Positions 22,601-33,000 of a stretch of DNA of 64,000 nt are shown piece by piece. Below the pieces are notes generated by a model. That model had not been told where the DNA came from. It ran no database searches and saw nothing but the letters and a program-made list of their open reading frames with translations. How positions within the stretch are numbered: the stretch's first letter is position 1; every line of letters begins with the position of its first letter. Source of the DNA: Pterobdella sp. o SKG-2022 (taxonomy: Eukaryota; Annelida; Clitellata; Hirudinida; Piscicolidae); NCBI GenBank assembly GCA_964035795.1, contig OZ038321.1, positions 16,857,971 to 16,921,970 of the forward strand, in the 5' to 3' direction. The position numbers were made by a program, and so were the translations under genes.

Positions 22601-23960
22601 AAAAACCAATTTGAAAATTGCAGTTATTTTTAAAACCAAGCTGATGCTGTATTTATAAAATGCTTTTTCGTGTAGATCAAAGCAATTTCTAAAATTTAAT
22701 GTAGTGGAAACACACTCTGGAACAAGTGCTTATTGCTAGTCTAACACGACATCGATCAGGGTAAGTTAAGATAATTTAGTTTTACGCTCTACAAGCTGGG
22801 GTAAGTCTTCACAGTAAAAAATTTGAGATGATAACCCTTAAATCGCATGCGCGTAAAAATTTGCAACTAAACACAAAACGCACAACAGTATTGAAAAAAG
22901 TCTCTTGAAAATGAGATTGCTGAAAATGAAGTTAGTGAGAAAAAGGTTGTTGAAGATGAAGTTGAAAATTTTGATGTTTCTGCCTCATGAGGTTGAAATT
23001 GCAAGAAAAAATTTTTTTCAAACCGTGCAGTTGAACTCAAATTCTCTATTTCTATGCTCATTATTAATATTGCTGGACTTTAAACTTTTCATGAATTGGG
23101 ATATTTTTAAGAATGAGGACTTTTATTAAACAACCAATCACAATTAAGAGGATAATTTTACCGTGAAGCCGCTCGCCTACAAGCTGAGCTATACAAGCAA
23201 AAAAAATTTATAGTTTTCAGCAATGTTTCATTTCAACCAATAAGTTTTTTGAAAAATTTTAAAAACCAGCTTTTAAAATTTTAAAAAATTCATACACTAT
23301 CCGCTTCTTGAAAAATTGTGCGATCCTTCATCAAAAGTAATTTGACCGCAGCAAAATTAGAAAACAACTTTTGGTACTAACATTTGATTGGTTAGGAAAA
23401 AATCGTGTTTATTAAAAAAAAAAATTTGTTATGCAAAATACTTTTTGTAAATTTGAATAAATATTGAATTTATGTTTAAAAAACTAAAAATTAATATTAA
23501 ATCTTTGAAAGAATATTCATTGCAAACCTCGTCTATTATTTTTCTTATCAGCAGATGTAAATTTTTTTATTCCGCAACAGAAATTTCTAATTTAAGAGAT
23601 AAATGAATTTGTGCAAATGAATTATTTTTGAAAGAATACATGCTCTTTTTTCAAATGTGTTTTTGTCAGTTTGTCGATATGTGTGTCTTAACCTTGCTGC
23701 GGTGTATCTCTGCCTGTTTGCGGTAAATCTTCGTTCCTTATCGTTCACTCTGCTGCCGATTTTAGAGTGTGATAGTTTTTCAAAAAAAAAAGTAAACTTA
23801 AAATAAGCCTTCTAGAAAAAGGTAATATATTTTAACTTTTAATTTCACAAATGTATAAGCACGAGATTGATCAGGTTACTCTGAATTACCTTAAATTTTT
23901 GTTATTTTTGGATGAAAATTTTTGATAAAGTTTTAAATTCAAGTTTACATTAACATTCAG
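22601..23960. other. Intergenic region upstream of the zinc-finger gene
   Basis: Contains short open frames without support, for example a lysine/glutamate-rich run near 22905-22985. A possible acceptor (CATTCAG) at 23953-23960 just before the zinc-finger start suggests a spliced 5' UTR exon. Confidence 0.4.
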
Positions 23961-23983
23961 GCTTCGTAATTTTGAAGTGAGTA

Positions 23984-26900
23984 ATGGAGCAAGATAATAA
24001 TACAACATTACCAGAAAAAGTGACTTCAGAGGACGTTAAAAGTATTGAACCCACATATTATTGTGAGATATGTAAACTAAGTTTTAAATATAAGAGAAAT
24101 CTCACATCTCATAATCGTGCAAAACATGGCTTATTTAAAAGTTATTTTGTTTGTCAATATTGTAAATCATCTTATAGTCATAAAAGATCACTGACTAAAC
24201 ATCTGAAAGAAAAACACACGGTAAAAAATATCATGATTGATTTTTTCAGATATCTAAACAAACAAATTTTACAGGTTTCAAAATTTTTTATAAGGCTGAA
24301 AGAATTCAGAACACTTGCAGGTAATTTATTACAGTATTGCACCAAAAAAGCTTTCATGATTTGTTGCTTAATGCAAAGGAAGCATAACTAAATACGTTTT
24401 CAGTATTTCATCACATATAAATTAAAATCTTTTTAGAATTTAATGATTGGAAATGCAAAATAGAAGATGACACTCGCTCGAGATTTGTAATTGGTACTTC
24501 AGTACAAGTCAACAAGAGCTTTTGCAAGCGAGTTTTCAAATGTTTCAGGAGTGGTAAATACATACCTTCAGGTTTTAATACAATTTTGCTTTGTTATATT
24601 ATATAAATGAACATAATTTGTGTTATATTCATAGGTAAGGGCTATAGAAAAGTAAAAACTAAAGGATCATACAAATCAGGAATTGTTTGTAAAGCAAGAA
24701 TTGTTGCTAGATTTTACAAAACAGGTGAATTGCATATTCATAGCTAAGTGATTAAGTTATTTAAGAAAACTTTGTTTAGGAAAAATACATATCTTAAGTT
24801 TTGAGAAAAGGAACTTAAATTCTAGGAAGTTCTAATTTATCTTTTAAAGTTCAGTGTTTAATTTTGCTCATAGGAGAAATAAAAGTCAAGTATTTTCCCA
24901 AACATAATGGACATGAAAATTATAATGATGAAAAGCACTTATTTCCTAGAAACAAAGAAAAAAGTCATATTCTCTCATTGATGTCACAAGGTGAGTGTAA
25001 TGAATAGATATATACCATGATTTTTAATCTGGTTAGAAAACTAGATAATGAAATGTTGCCATAATTTACTATCTTATATTTTGATTAAGTAAATTATATA
25101 TTAATTTGAGTAAACAAATTATTACTAATTGGTTCATATCTACACATAAAAATCAAAATCTTTCATAAATTCAGAGTAATTTTCATACTGTAAAAATCAT
25201 TATTTTATAAAATTATAATTTTCAGCATTTTTATCAATTAAAAACTTCCATCCTAGGTCTTTCGCCAAAAGATGTGGTGGAAAAGTTATGCAATATACCA
25301 AATTATAAATTTTTAACAAGGTCATACATATATAATTTGTCGAAAAAATACGCTTTGAACAAAAATATAAAAAGAGAACGTAAAAGCACACAGACTCCAC
25401 AAATTGGTAAAAAGCTTTCTCGTGTTGGCAAAAAGGTTCCATGTGTTATCAAAGAAGTTCCACAAATTCTCACAGAAGTTCCACAAATCATCAAAGAGGT
25501 CCCTGAGGATCACATACAAATTTCACAAGAACACTTCCAATTTCTACAAGACCAAACACATAATTCTGAAGATTATATTTATATTCTACAAGATCAAAGC
25601 CAGATTTCACAAAATCAAACCTGGATTCCACAGCTTCAAGCACAGATTCCACAGGAGGAAACACAAATTTTACAACATGAAATACAGATCTCCCAAGATG
25701 AAACACAAAACTCACAGAATCAAACAGAGGTCTTTCAGGACAGCTCACAGATTCTACAAGACCACACACCTATAGTTGTAATAAAAGAGTTTCAATCATT
25801 TTCTGGTATTATAAAATGACTTTTAAAAACCGAAATTCAAAATTTTTTTTGCATTTAGAATTTGAAGAATGGAAGGGCAGAATAGAAGACTATGCCAACT
25901 CAAGTTTCGTCCTTAAACATTCCAACAGCACCAGCATGAATTATTCCAAGCAACTTTATGTCTGTTCCAGAAATGAAACATACAAGCTTGAAGGTGCGCT
26001 GTAATTGTTGTTTTTGCCATCTTATAAATTGAAATTATTCAAATAAAATTTATAGATATCAACCAGCAAATTCAAAAAGTTTCAGAAGATTACTGTAAAG
26101 CGAGAATTGTTGCTAAATTTTATGAAACAGGTAAAAAATACATACTACTAGTTATCAAATTTTGTTCTCAAATATTATTTTTCATATTTTTTCAATATTC
26201 AATTCCAATTTTAGATCATAGTTTTTAAATTAATCAAGTCAGAGATAAAATTTGTTATATATTATGATATCTTATATATCATGCCATAATGCATTAGGAA
26301 TAATGTTTGTTTAAATTGTCACCTTAAAAATAAAAGTAAAATGACAATGAAACAAAATTAAATCATAAAACTATATTTAATGAAAAGTATAAAAAGATGT
26401 TACGCTAACTTATATATATATATAAGTTAGCGTAACATCTTTTTATACTTTTCATTAAATATAGTTTTATGATTTAATTTTATAGGAGAAATAAAAGTGA
26501 AGTATTTTCTCAAACATAATGGACATGAAAATGATAATGAGGACAAGCACTTCTTTCCTAGAAACAAAGAAAATAGTCATATTCTTTCATCAGTTTCAGA
26601 AGGTGAAAAAAATTATTAGCTGTGAAAAATACATATATAGAATTTCAATAATGTAATTGTCAATAATTACACGTTATTTAAGCATTTTATAAAGAATGAG
26701 ACTATCTTGGTAAAAAACTTTCTTTTCAGGTTTAACAGATAAAGATGTGATAGAAAAATTATGCAATTTATCGAATTATGATTTTTCAGCACAAGCTTAT
26801 ATTAATAATTTGATGGAAAAAAACACAAGAAAGAACGATGTGAAAATAGAGCATGTAAGCACACAGACTTCACAGGTTAATGAGGAGTTTGCACAGCATC

Positions 26901-27259
26901 AAGCCCAAGATTCACAGTATAAGATCCAGATTTTACAAAATCAAACACAGATTTCTCACAATCAAATCCAGAATTTACAAGACCACATTAAGCTCCTACG
27001 AGATCAGACACAAAATTCTGAAGATTATATATTTATCCTTCAAGATCAACCACCAAACTCAGAAGACTATACATATGTTTTACAAGATCAACCACAACAT
27101 ACACAAGACAACACATATATTCTACAAGATCAATCAAACACTTTGGAGGATCACACATATATTCTACAAAATCGAACACCTAGGCCAGGCATAAATGGGC
27201 TCCCGTCATTTTCTGGTATTTTTTTAACCATTATTTTTATCAAGATTTTTTTAGTATGA
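23984..27259 (+). CDS. C2H2 zinc-finger protein with duplicated DNA-binding/heptad-repeat exon cassettes
   Basis: Start ATG at 23984, preceded two codons upstream by an in-frame TGA. Exon 23984-24220 holds two C2H2 fingers (CEICKLSFKYKRNLTSHNRAKH and CQYCKSSYSHKRSLTKHLKEKH). Exon 24275-24320 follows, or the frame may be read through. Cassette 1: 24437-24553, 24635-24724, 24874-24990, 25257-25805. Cassette 2: 25859-25993, 26056-26130, 26486-26602, 26730-27215. Every cassette boundary is phase 1, so they can be joined. Each cassette has EF(N/E)-x-WK, Cys pairs and a KYF.KHNGHE block, reminiscent of FLYWCH/WRKY-GCM1 or MULE-type zinc-binding domains. A helical EKLCN..NY segment and a Q-rich tail of 7- or 14-residue repeats follow. 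Cassette 2 lacks the Cys pair FKCFRSG. The end is uncertain: reading on from 27215 gives a stop at 27259. Likely nuclear; function unknown. Confidence 0.65.
25440..25770 (+). repeat. Seven-residue tandem repeats in cassette 1 tail
   Basis: About 15 consecutive 21-base units encode a 7-residue pattern, roughly [E/Q]-[V/I]-[P/S/L]-Q-x-x-[T/I]. Examples are EVPQILT, EVPQIIK, QISQEHF, QISQNQT, QIPQEET, QILQHEI and QISQDET. The register is kept without a slip. A regular stalk, coiled coil or beta-helical stack are all possible. Confidence 0.8.
26354..26481. repeat. Perfect 128-bp palindrome
   Basis: Two 64-base arms centred between 26417 and 26418 are exact reverse complements; I checked every arm position. 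It lies in the intron between exons ending 26130 and starting 26486, and its right arm ends four bases before the acceptor AG. It can fold into a long hairpin in RNA or DNA. Confidence 0.95.
26985..27180 (+). repeat. Fourteen-residue tandem repeats in cassette 2 tail
   Basis: Four consecutive 42-base units encode LRDQTQNSEDYIFI, LQDQPPNSEDYTYV, LQDQPQHTQDNTYI and LQDQSNTLEDHTYI. This is a doubled form of the 7-residue unit in cassette 1, which itself has one such unit (LQDQTHNSEDYIYI). Confidence 0.85.
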
Positions 27260-28140
27260 ATTTTTCCATGATTTGAATTACACAATGAAAGACTACTTAT
27301 CAGTTTTTGGTAAAATATACTAGTTTAAATACTAATTGTTTAATTGTTCTACTAAATATTAATTGATATGGTTAATAATACGGTCATTTCAAAAATTTCA
27401 ATGACGATTACAATGTGATTAGAGCTTGAGGTATTAATTTACGTAGCTGATATAATAGTAATACGAGATTAAGAAGGAATCGAAAAGCATGAGCAAGATG
27501 TAAGTTAAGTTATGTTTTTAATATAGAAAATAAAACTAAATAATTTCAAATAAAACCGATAGACCGAAAGAGAAATGCTCAAAAGTTACGCTAAAAAAGG
27601 AACTTTAGAAAACGCAGAATTTTAAATACTTTGGAAATTGGATAACATAAAAAGGTATGAAAGACAGCTTTAAGAAGTGGAAGTAAACTAAGTAGATGGG
27701 AACTTGAAAAAAAGAGCAAGAGTAAAAGAAACTCAAGAAGCTTCATTAAAACGCCCAGTTGTTAATATAAAAAGACAGCCTCGATAACATGTTATATGGA
27801 TAACCCATTCTCGCCCCACAGTAGTTTCCCGAAGTTACCTTGAAAAACCCGCTTATAGGCCACGTTTCTTTATTATAGACCATCAGAGCATATCAGCCTG
27901 ATGTTGAAAGTGTGGTATATTTTTACTTGTAGGCTGTAATAAAGGGGCAATAGTAAATTCCGAACGCGGTCGGAGAGTGGACGAATAAAATCACAGTAAA
28001 TTTTGACTGTTAAAAATGCCATTATAATCGTAATTAACTCAGGTACTGTTTTACAACTTTAATTTACGATGTAAATATTTTTTAGGGTTCACCAAAAGTA
28101 ACTTTAAAAAATTCAATAAAAGAAATAAATGATTTATATT
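27260..28140. other. Non-coding spacer
   Basis: No gene recognised. No third copy of the cassette domains could be found here. Confidence 0.4.
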
Positions 28141-28143
28141 AAG

Positions 28144-28837
28144 TCGTGGATACAACCATGCAGTTCCTAAGGATAACAACCAGTTTGAACTTTTTTGCTG
28201 TAGTTTTTGCGACAAAAGTTTTATGAAAAAAATAAATCTGATCAAACATTTAGAAATCAAGCATCAGGAGACAAAGGTATTATCATATTTTAACAAATAA
28301 TCTTGTTTAGCCAAAGTAAATACTGAAAATTATTTTAACGCAGCAGGTAGTTTTATTAAGTACAAAGTTTTTCATTAACAAAGTAACATTATCAAGTACG
28401 TTAAAATTCTATAATGTCACTTTTTTAACGAACTTAATAAAACTACCTGTGTTAAAATAGTTTGTATATTATGACTGATTTGGTATATAATAATTTATGT
28501 TGAAACATTTCACATTATCAGCTACGTACTTGATAATTTAAAAATCCCTCGCGATGATTTGTATTTTAAAGAAATTTTTCGAAGCTCAAGGGCTTTTTTT
28601 CAAAATTATTGGCATATTTAAGCTAGTTTCTACAGCAAAACTTCATATTATGAAGATTTATAAGAACACGTAAAGAATTTTTATTGAGCTCATAATAAAG
28701 TTGTAAAAATTCAAGTTTACAAAAGATCATACGATGTCTCCAAAAAATAATCTCCTAGTTATAATGTATTATTTTTATTTGAAATCTTTCAGGTTGCAAT
28801 CGAAAATGAACCTGTACTTGAACATCCAAGTACTTAA
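28144..28837 (+). CDS. Partial C2H2 zinc-finger paralog, two exons
   Basis: Exon 28144-28276 contains one finger, CSFCDKSFMKKINLIKHLEIKH. It ends at a phase-0 donor directly after the finger, the same architecture as the finger exon of the 23984 gene. A short terminal exon 28793-28837 adds VAIENEPVLEHPST and a stop. The entry phase (2) does not match the exit phase of the exon ending at 27215, so these exons do not splice directly to the previous gene as modelled. It may be a truncated tandem duplicate or the 3' end of a longer transcript. Confidence 0.45.
28309..28465. repeat. Foldback repeat, copy 1
   Basis: The left arm begins TAGCCAAAGTAAATACTG and includes ACAAAGTAACATTATCAAGTAC. It pairs with a right arm ending TAATAAAACTACCTGTGTTAAAATAG (about 28435-28465). 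Related copies are at 43494-43587 and 48023-48155. It lies in the intron of the zinc-finger paralog. Confidence 0.7.
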
Positions 28838-28839
28838 TT

Positions 28840-30060
28840 TATTTTAATATTTTGTCTCGTTCGGTAAAAGTCAAATTAAAAATTTTTTCAACAGATTGAG
28901 GCTTGCTATTCTGATAATATAATTTTGCAAAACAACCGTTGTGGTCTTGATATCTACTTGAATTTTTACTAAATAAAATGATAACACGTATTGAGTTTCA
29001 CTTTTAAACTATCGTGAACATTCACGAAATAAGCTGGTTTAATAGTTTACCTCTATAGAAAGCTCTGCGTTTATTTATTTTTTGTCGCTCAACTTTTGTT
29101 ACTGTTGAGTTGTGAGGGTTCTAGCGCTTGGGAATTTACAGTGTGATGTTCAGCATCGCAACGCTTTATTGAATGACTCATGTTTTGTCTTCATAGCTTC
29201 TTCAGCCTATCTTATTATTCTCTTATAACAATTTTTTTGTAAGAAAGAATTATATCTGCTTTTTATATACCTTCTATGTTGTTATAAGGCGATGTAACAA
29301 TATGGTGGCAATATTACTAATCGCAACTTTTTCATACCTCTCAATAATCGAATATAGCCATGCTTTCGCAAACGTTACTAGAACTAAAAACCTTGAGAGG
29401 TTCTGCTTTCCACTGAGTGCCTTGAAACATCTTCAATACTTTTTAACAAATTATGATAGCCTAAACTTATCTTTTTGAACACAACTATTAAAACCAATCT
29501 ATAGATTTTTAATAAAGCTGAATTTTTTCATGATAACATGGAGTTTTTAAAATGCTTAAAGTAAATACGTAAGATTAAAAAAATTATGAATCCTCGTAGT
29601 TGGATAATTTAACTTGCTTTATCAATTTCTTCGATGTTGACTAGATTTGGTGATTCCTTTTCTTCAACAAATTTTTTTTATTCATGAGAGGTTTATGAAA
29701 ACATGGATTCGACACGTACCTTGTTTTAAAACCAATTAGTTTTCCACTCGCTATATTCAGTGTCGTATATATCTTTTTTTTAGGTGCTTTTAATAATTTG
29801 ATTTTATTGACATTACTCGGTTGATAAAAGAAAAAATGTTTGATTCAAAAATTTCTCCAAGTTTTCTATTATTTAAAAAAAATATTTGATTATTTTCAAA
29901 TGAATTCAAGAAAACTAGTTTTCATTGTAGCAAAAAAAAAAACAAAGCACAATGAAAATTAAAGATTGAGAAGTTTTTAAAATGTGAAAATCTGTATAAA
30001 TACAATCTTTTAAGATATAAATAGCTTATGATATTTAGACGGTATATATAAAAATAAGTG
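28840..30060. other. Non-coding spacer before the acyltransferase gene
   Basis: About 1.2 kb with no recognised gene or repeat. Confidence 0.45.
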
Positions 30061-30064
30061 TGCG

Positions 30065-33000
30065 TCAGACGAGATGTAGAAACGAGGCAAAGAACGAAGC
30101 AAGCTGCACCACTTTTTCGGCATCCAAGTATTCAGTGCTCAAGCATAACATTTTAACATCTTCTTTTTTGTACGATGACGTTATGCCCAAATCGACTAAC
30201 AACTTGAGAGCATTTGATATGGTTTCATGGCACAAACTTTCTCCTGTTGAAGCATACAAGTTATGCGTTTAAGAAGAACTTATAACAAGACGCGAGTTAT
30301 CACTTCGAATTTTTTAATTGAGTTAAACTTTTTAAAACTTTCAGTATCATGTATGTGAGTAAGAAAAGCGAGCGAAGAAAATTTTACAAGCATTTTTATT
30401 AAATTTTATACTTAAACAAATGAAATGACCAAATTTTAAATACAATATAGATTTTTGGGTCTTTTCACCCTAACCCCATTCACCATCCAAAAACAATTTT
30501 GAATAATTTTTAATCTAGTACATTATTTGTGACTAATGCTTTGAGAGTTCCATTCATTTGTGATATTTCCTATTTGTCAGCTTCAAAATATATTTTTGAG
30601 ATCACTTAAATTAAATTAATTTATAAAAATCTATTTAGAAAACTCAAAGGTTTATTACTCTTTGTCAAAGCTTAATAAATTTTGAAATATTTTAAAACAA
30701 AAGCAATTGGATAAAAATTATAATTACTACCGTAAAGTAGTGTTTTGGAGTTGTATCGCTCTTTAAGATCTTTCTGTATATTCGATACAAAATCTTTTTC
30801 TGAAATTTGTTCACAATCAAATGTAATAAAGAATGCATTTTCAACTGATCAATTGGAGCTCACCGGGCATGTTTGAGTTTATCAGACAGGCCACACCACA
30901 AGCCACTGCTGAGTAGGTCTCCAAAATAGGTAACAAAATTATTGCTTTTTTTTTCAAACTTACCACATTTTCTTTACCTAACTGGATTTCAAAAATGATA
31001 TATTCAAGTAATTATTGATGCATTGTGGCAAAGAAGCCATACCTCAATGATTTCATCTTTATCTTCTATTTCATCTTCTTGTACGATGTCTGTTTTAAAC
31101 GTTGGAAATAATTATCTATTATATAAAATATATTCATAAAATTTTCATTTTGAAAAAAAAACTAAGAAAAATAGAAATAATAAAAAATGCGCTGATATAC
31201 TTCATATAAATATCATTATCAATCTAAAGCAATTTTTAATGAAACTTTATAATAAATAACACAAATAACGAAGTTTTAAAATTAAACAGCCCGTTTGCGT
31301 TTATCAATAGCAAGTATTTTTGAAGGATTTATTTCGAAGGCAGCCTTTCCATTAGGCAATTTAAGAGGTCTGCGCAAACCATGTCTAACTTTCTTGTCGT
31401 TCAAAACAAGCTTTTTTCACGTATTCTATGATTTATCAGATCTCAGTGAAAAGCATTTGAAAATTCCGACCTACGCTTTTTATGTCCAAACCACCTCAGA
31501 AAGGAGACAAACTTGAGCATGTTTGTTTATACTGCTGTACATGTCCCAGAAAACAGCATTAACAGCATTCGGCTTAAATTATTGGCACTGGTTATATCGT
31601 AATTTGGAAAAAAAACTATATGGAAGAAATTGAAAATAAACTTTATAATTCCTTTGAGTTGCGTATTTAGCAAAAATTGGCTGTTTAAGTTGGTTCAGAA
31701 TGAAAACCCTTGCAGACAGTGTTTTAGCAGTATGAAAAATAATGCCTTTGCGCACAGATTGAATAAACAAGGCGTTTGTCAAAAAGAAAATTGAGGATTG
31801 GTGAGAAAAACTGTTTTTACTTTCCTCGGGTACACTCACATTATTGAATTCATCTTCTCAACCAACATAATAATAATAAGTAGCTGGGGTATACAGCAGT
31901 CGGCTAATGAAAGCCATTTTTAGTTGAGACAAAGTTTTCATAGAACTGCCAGCCCAAGCTAACGTCCAACTTGAAACTATCGGATTTCAAGAACCGCCGT
32001 TCCCACACTTGGGCAGTTTGCCTTGCCATTGTCGATAAAGAATGATCCTCCGCCAAGCTAAATGACAACGATACCAGGATATCAGTTTGTCGATACCTGT
32101 TACCGAAGTCTACTGTTATCCAAGTTATAACAGGAAAGCAATCTCAAATTGGAGACGCTGTTTTAGGTGCAGTTTAACGTCATGCCCAAGACCAACATAA
32201 CCCCAAAATTACAAAACTCAGACAACTTGCAGTTTTTATCTCCGACTACCATTTCCTTCAACACCAAAAGGCTGCATTATATCAAGGTAGCGAATACATC
32301 CAAGGCGGAAGAACCTTTTATGCCACTGCATTTCTTGTTCACCCATTTTCTGCAGCCACCACATTAAATAGACTTTCTAGCCACCATTGTCCGACATAAA
32401 AAGCAAGAATATTTTGAGGATTTTCAAAACATCAAAGTTCCATCTAGAAACCATGAACTTAGTCTTACCACATTCACCAGCAGCGTCTTCTGCATTCTCA
32501 CTTCGATGTGCTTATAAACCATAAAAATACCGGCAGCTATGAAAGTTGTACCTAAGAATCAAAAGTCCTTTATAATTATATTTAATTTATATAGTTTTTA
32601 GATACATCTTGGTATATCTGAAATAATATTTCAAAAATTTTACGTCGATTGTTAGATTTTTAATAAATATAAAATGCAGCATGCTAAGTTTTTATGACAA
32701 GGCTAAACTTATCGAAAATTATAACTCTCTCAATAAATGTAATAAAAAACTCATATAATTTCGACGTGAAATTTTCAAATTCTTTTATCAAAAAATTTTT
32801 TGAAGATTTAATTTTAATAAATATAGAATTTTTCAGATTACCTCTTCATTGATATATGCATCTTCATGATAATTCTATTGAAAAAAGATTGAAAAGATTG
32901 GACAAAACTTACCCATATTAGAAGTGTTGTAAGGCCTTGAACTACCTTTTGACTGCAAAAATTTTAAATTAAAACATTATGAAATAATTATTTTTAAACG

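Noticed and set aside
22905..22985. Charged E/K/V-rich stretch that might be an exon of the zinc-finger gene
   Set aside because: No start codon in the charged frame, ends quickly in TGA, and no acceptor or donor pair fits.
25303..25769. Long minus-strand frames opposite the heptad repeats
   Set aside because: They are antisense shadows of the 21-base periodic repeat, which keeps several frames open.
30060..30272. 70-codon plus-strand frame
   Set aside because: Antisense to the last exon of the acyltransferase gene, which has clear homology on the minus strand.
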